55,075 nt of DNA, from the NCBI GenBank assembly GCA_014860625.1, contig JACZJJ010000057.1:1-55075 (forward strand), written 5' to 3'. Below the pieces are notes generated by a model. That model did not search any database. It saw only the letters and a list, made by a program, of their open reading frames with translations, and was not told the origin of the DNA. Shown one piece after another: positions 52,083 to 55,075 of the stretch (positions within the stretch are counted from its first letter, which is position 1; the number at the start of each line of letters is the position of its first letter). This DNA comes from Bacteroidales bacterium. Its GTDB lineage: Bacteria > Bacteroidota > Bacteroidia > Bacteroidales > FEN-979. Position numbers and translations under genes: made by a program.

Positions 52083-53937
52083 CTGATACACTGTTCCGCT
52101 GATCGGCAAAATAACCGTGAACCACACTCCCCTTCGACTTACCAATCACAGCTTGCAGCTCCTCCAGGGAGGCTTCACGGATCCGCTTTACGGACTTGAA
52201 TTTCCAGAGAAGTTGCTGGGTGTTTGAGTATCCGATGCCGGGAATCTCTGTGAGGACTGATTTTACCGTGCCTTTTTCCCGGCGTTTGCGGTGGTGTGTA
52301 ATCCCAAACCGATGGGCTTCATCCCTCATCTGCTGGATGATGCGAAGCGTTTCGGATTTCTTGTCGAGATACATTGGCAGCGGGTCATTCGGGTAGTAAA
52401 TCTCTTCCAGCTTTTTCGCAATCCCGATGACCGTCATTTTTCCGTTAAGGTTTAACTTTTTCAGACTGGCCAGGGCTGCACTGAGCTGTCCTTTCCCTCC
52501 ATCCACAATGATCAGCTGCGGGAGGCTCTTCTGCTCCTCCTGAAGCCGCTTGTAGCGCCTGAAGATGATCTCCTCCATCGAGGCAAAATCGTTGGCCCCC
52601 TTGACGGTTTGAATATTAAAATGCCGGTATTCACTCTTATCCGGCTTGGCCTTTTTGAAGCAGACCATGGCTGCTACCGGGAAATCACCCTGTATGTTGG
52701 AGTTGTCAAAACATTCGATGTGTTCGGGAAGCTCTGTCATCCTCAAGTCTTTCATCATGGTCTCCATGATTCGCCTGCTCTTGTGTTCGGGATCGACCAG
52801 CTCTTTTTGTTTCTCTTTCTCCAGCTGAAAATAGCGTACGTTGCGCTGGGATAATTCAAGCAATTTCTTCTTGTCACCGATTTTCGGAACGGTAAAGGTC
52901 ACCTTGTCAAGTTCATAGCCGGGATCAAATGGAACAATGACTTCCGGAGAGATACTTTCAAACCGTTCCCTGATCTCCGTAATGGCGATGGGCAGCAGCT
53001 CTTCATCCGGCTCATCAAGCTTTTTCTGAATCTCTACCGTATGTACCTGGATGATAGCCCCGTTCATCACCTTCATGAAGTTGACATAGGCGGTAGCTAC
53101 ATCAGAGGCGATAGAGAAGACATCCACATCATTGATGGAGGGGTTCACAACCGTGGATTTGCTCTGGTATTTCTCCAATGCCAGGTACTTCTCTTTTACC
53201 AGGTGAGCCTTCTCAAACTCCTCTTTTTCAGCATAACTCATCATCAACTCCTTCAACTGCTTTGCCACAGAATGCACATTGCCCTTGATGATATCCCGGA
53301 TGCCCTGGACGGCAATATCATAATCCTCCTTATCCTGAAGACCCACACAGGGTCCTTTGCAATTCCCCAGGTGATATTCGAGACACACCTTGAATTTTCC
53401 TGCCTGGATGTTCTTGTCAGTCAGTTTCAGCGTGCAGTTCCGCAATGGATAAAGCTGACGGATCAGCTCCAGAAGGGTGTGCATCAGCCGCACATTGGCA
53501 TAGGGACCGAAATACTGGGAGCCGTCGCGGATAAGACTCCGGGTGGGAAAGAGGCGCGGAAAGGGTTCGTTCTTGATGCAGATCCAGGGGAAGGTCTTAT
53601 CGTCCTTCAGCGCCACATTGTATCTGGGACGGTACTTCTTGATCAGGTTGTTCTCCAGCAACAGCGCGTCCTGTTCGGTGCTGACCACGATGAATTTGAT
53701 ATCGGCGATCTTGCGTACCAGCATCTGTACCTTCCCACTGACAGAGTTGATCTTGGAAAAGTAGGAGCTTACCCGCTTTCTCAGGTCTTTGGCTTTTCCT
53801 ACGTAAATGATCTTGTTCTTATCGTCAAGAAACTGGTATACTCCGGGCTTGTGTGGCAGCGCCTTTACGGTGCTGTCGAGGTGGGAGAAATAGGCGTATT
53901 TTGCTGAAGACATGCAGAACATTGTTAATGACGGCAT
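52078..53937 (-). CDS. uvrC: Excinuclease ABC subunit C
   Basis: Up to 619 residues. The GIY-YIG nuclease domain (KPGVYQFLDDKNKIIYVGKA, then KRVSSYF) is near the N-terminus, followed by the Cys-rich segment CLEYHLGNCKGPC, a UVR motif region (KEEFEKAHLVKEKYLALEKY), the RNase H-like second nuclease domain (ECFDNSNIQGDFPVAAMV, LIIVDGGKGQL) and C-terminal helix-hairpin-helices (LTEIPGIGYSNTQQLLWKF). It makes both incisions in nucleotide-excision repair. The start at 53937 or the ATG at 53913 (MSSAKYAYFSH) are both possible. Neither has a Shine-Dalgarno, and homologues favour the shorter form. The stop codon is formed by a 9-bp repeat unit. Confidence 0.96.
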   Translation of the reverse strand: MPSLTMFCMSSAKYAYFSHLDSTVKALPHKPGVYQFLDDKNKIIYVGKAKDLRKRVSSYFSKINSVSGKVQMLVRKIADIKFIVVSTEQDALLLENNLIKKYRPRYNVALKDDKTFPWICIKNEPFPRLFPTRSLIRDGSQYFGPYANVRLMHTLLELIRQLYPLRNCTLKLTDKNIQAGKFKVCLEYHLGNCKGPCVGLQDKEDYDIAVQGIRDIIKGNVHSVAKQLKELMMSYAEKEEFEKAHLVKEKYLALEKYQSKSTVVNPSINDVDVFSIASDVATAYVNFMKVMNGAIIQVHTVEIQKKLDEPDEELLPIAITEIRERFESISPEVIVPFDPGYELDKVTFTVPKIGDKKKLLELSQRNVRYFQLEKEKQKELVDPEHKSRRIMETMMKDLRMTELPEHIECFDNSNIQGDFPVAAMVCFKKAKPDKSEYRHFNIQTVKGANDFASMEEIIFRRYKRLQEEQKSLPQLIIVDGGKGQLSAALASLKKLNLNGKMTVIGIAKKLEEIYYPNDPLPMYLDKKSETLRIIQQMRDEAHRFGITHHRKRREKGTVKSVLTEIPGIGYSNTQQLLWKFKSVKRIREASLEELQAVIGKSKGSVVHGYFADQRNSVSG

Positions 53938-54078
53938 TCAGTTGATAAAAATTTGAGTTAAAATCAACAAATGAGGGCAGGAAAGCTCAATTTCATCCAT
54001 CTTGTATGTGTATTTAAAATGCGAGAGCGTAAATAGTACTCGTAAACAAAAATGCATGTAACAAGAAATGGACTGTAA

Positions 54079-55075
54079 TTAATTGACAATTAATTTTGCA
54101 GTCACAGTTTCCCGTTTGTTTTCGGAAAATATTTTCAAAAAATACATCCCGGTTGAAGCACCTGATAAATCGATTGTGACTGATTTTGAGATCTGCTTTT
54201 CGGTGGAAATCAGATGATTAATAATTACTTTCCCTTCCAAATTGTATACCGTGATATTCAAAATATCTTCTGTTCTTGTTATTAAGGAAAACACTATAAC
54301 TCCATTGTTGGAAGGATTTGGTCCTAAATTAAAAATCTGGATTCGTGAAGAGGTACTGTCTGAGAATGGCTCAGGATTCCCAGATTCTTCTTTTTCAATA
54401 AAAAGTTTTTTCAGGAGCTCGTGGTACCAGGATTCATATTGTTCATTATTTACAGGAAGGGACTGACCGTTTGGTGCGAGCGTCCTTAGGTTTTTCAAGC
54501 CACTATTTGCCATTAATGCATTTACAAATCCAATATCTATTAATGCGCAAATCGAATCAGTATAATTATTTGGATTTGTTATTTCATTCTCAAGCCATTC
54601 GATTGCTTCTTCATAATTCTCCAAACGGATATTACACTCCTTTATCATAAATTCAGCTAACCAGATCAACTCACTATTTTGATAGTAAATGGAATCTGAT
54701 GCAAATTTTTCTTTTCTTGCCTGAAAATTTTTCGAACCTCTCTCTTCCAGCCCCAATAGATCTCTCATTGCAGCCAACGCATATAGCGAATCAGGAAATA
54801 AAGCGATAACAGAATCAAACAACATCTCGGCGAAAACAAGATTGCCACTATAGGCAGAATCAAGCGCCTGAAAATACAGGGCCTCATCTTCCTGCAGTAT
54901 CGTGGTAGTTTTCAATAATGGTGTCCAGGTTGGATCCAGATCATAGCCTAAAGCAGGGTAAAGCGGGATATTTTGTATGGGTACGTTGCTCCAGTAATTG
55001 TACTCTGCTTTTCTGTATCCGTCATCAGGGGGTAATGGACATTCATCACATTCATGATATAACCAAACATTACTG
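54079..55075 (-). CDS. Type IX-secreted protein, C-terminal part (5' end outside window)
   Basis: The frame is open to the right window edge. The TTG at 54915 is not a start, since in-frame sequence continues upstream with HECDECPLPPDDGYRKAEYN and YWSNVPIQNIPLYPAL. The visible 331 residues begin with this Cys-containing segment, then a helical, TPR-like stretch (YFQALDSAYSGNLVFAEMLF, SLYALAAMRDLLGLEERG, ENYEEAIEWLENEI). The C-terminal roughly 75 residues are a type IX sorting domain (IFNLGPNPSNNGVIVFSLI, ITVYNLEGKVI, STGMYFLKIFSENK). It should be exported through SprA. The function of the mature part is unknown. Confidence 0.8.
   Translation of the reverse strand, partial: SNVWLYHECDECPLPPDDGYRKAEYNYWSNVPIQNIPLYPALGYDLDPTWTPLLKTTTILQEDEALYFQALDSAYSGNLVFAEMLFDSVIALFPDSLYALAAMRDLLGLEERGSKNFQARKEKFASDSIYYQNSELIWLAEFMIKECNIRLENYEEAIEWLENEITNPNNYTDSICALIDIGFVNALMANSGLKNLRTLAPNGQSLPVNNEQYESWYHELLKKLFIEKEESGNPEPFSDSTSSRIQIFNLGPNPSNNGVIVFSLITRTEDILNITVYNLEGKVIINHLISTEKQISKSVTIDLSGASTGMYFLKIFSENKRETVTAKLIVN

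Noticed and set aside
1-55075. tRNA, rRNA, tmRNA or riboswitch
   Set aside because: I looked for T-loop GTTCGANTCC-type sequences and conserved riboswitch cores by eye and saw none. A covariance-model search would be needed to exclude small RNAs.

Overview
The window comes from a Bacteroidota genome, probably an environmental Bacteroidales/Marinilabiliales-like lineage. It carries the type IX secretion translocon gene sprA in the order ruvA-sprA-gcvH, two proteins with type IX (Por-type) C-terminal sorting domains, two large carboxypeptidase-regulatory/outer-membrane beta-barrel proteins, a GLPGLI-family protein, TlpA/DUF4369 thioredoxins, a FISUMP-domain protein and a complete run of late mevalonate-pathway genes. 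Many starts are preceded by a TAnnTTTG element, the Bacteroidota -7 promoter box. I see no tRNA, rRNA, CRISPR array, transposase or phage gene.

Layout: 1-7.4 kb holds envelope and secreted proteins (barrel fragment, LolA-like, PQQ-like propeller, FISUMP cargo, TonB-type barrel) and an EFR1 ferredoxin. 7.5-13.5 kb is a divergent module: a GLPGLI/beta-barrel operon on the minus strand and a sensor kinase/OmpR-type regulator operon on the plus strand. They share an intergenic region with three helically phased AAGGTTAA repeats. 13.7-16.0 kb is a patatin/Omp85 protein. 16.0-21.3 kb is a minus-strand mevalonate operon (fni, HMG-CoA reductase, GYDIA GHMP kinase, mvaD, mevalonate-kinase-like). 21.5-24.6 kb is a PHP protein plus GT39 pair. 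24.7-28.0 kb is a minus-strand recX-prfB-arsC-like-fumC run, with prfB using the +1 programmed frameshift. 28.1-37.3 kb holds a four-helix-bundle gene, a secreted GH38 mannosidase, two thioredoxin-fold proteins and a LytS-type kinase with a propeller-like sensor. 37.3-42.9 kb looks like an accessory island: a decayed AAA/DUF4143 ATPase, then an overlapping gene pair encoding an SF1 helicase with ankyrin repeats and an unnamed conserved partner. 42.9-55.1 kb is SIR2, ruvA, sprA, gcvH, uvrC and a truncated secreted protein.

Two things stand out. The first is the helicase/partner cassette at 38.5-42.8 kb. It has a RelE/ParE-like N-terminus, a full set of SF1 motifs, ankyrin repeats and a translationally coupled partner. 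It is the best candidate here for an undescribed (possibly defence) system. The second is an unusual density of short-unit tandem arrays (7-, 8-, 9- and about 20-bp units, a different sequence at nearly every site). They begin at, or even supply, the stop codons of many genes. In two cases they lie inside coding sequence, in the PQQ-protein signal peptide and the mevalonate kinase. Three modules are bracketed by inverted copies of a single array family.

All family assignments come from reading the translations. No database search was run.
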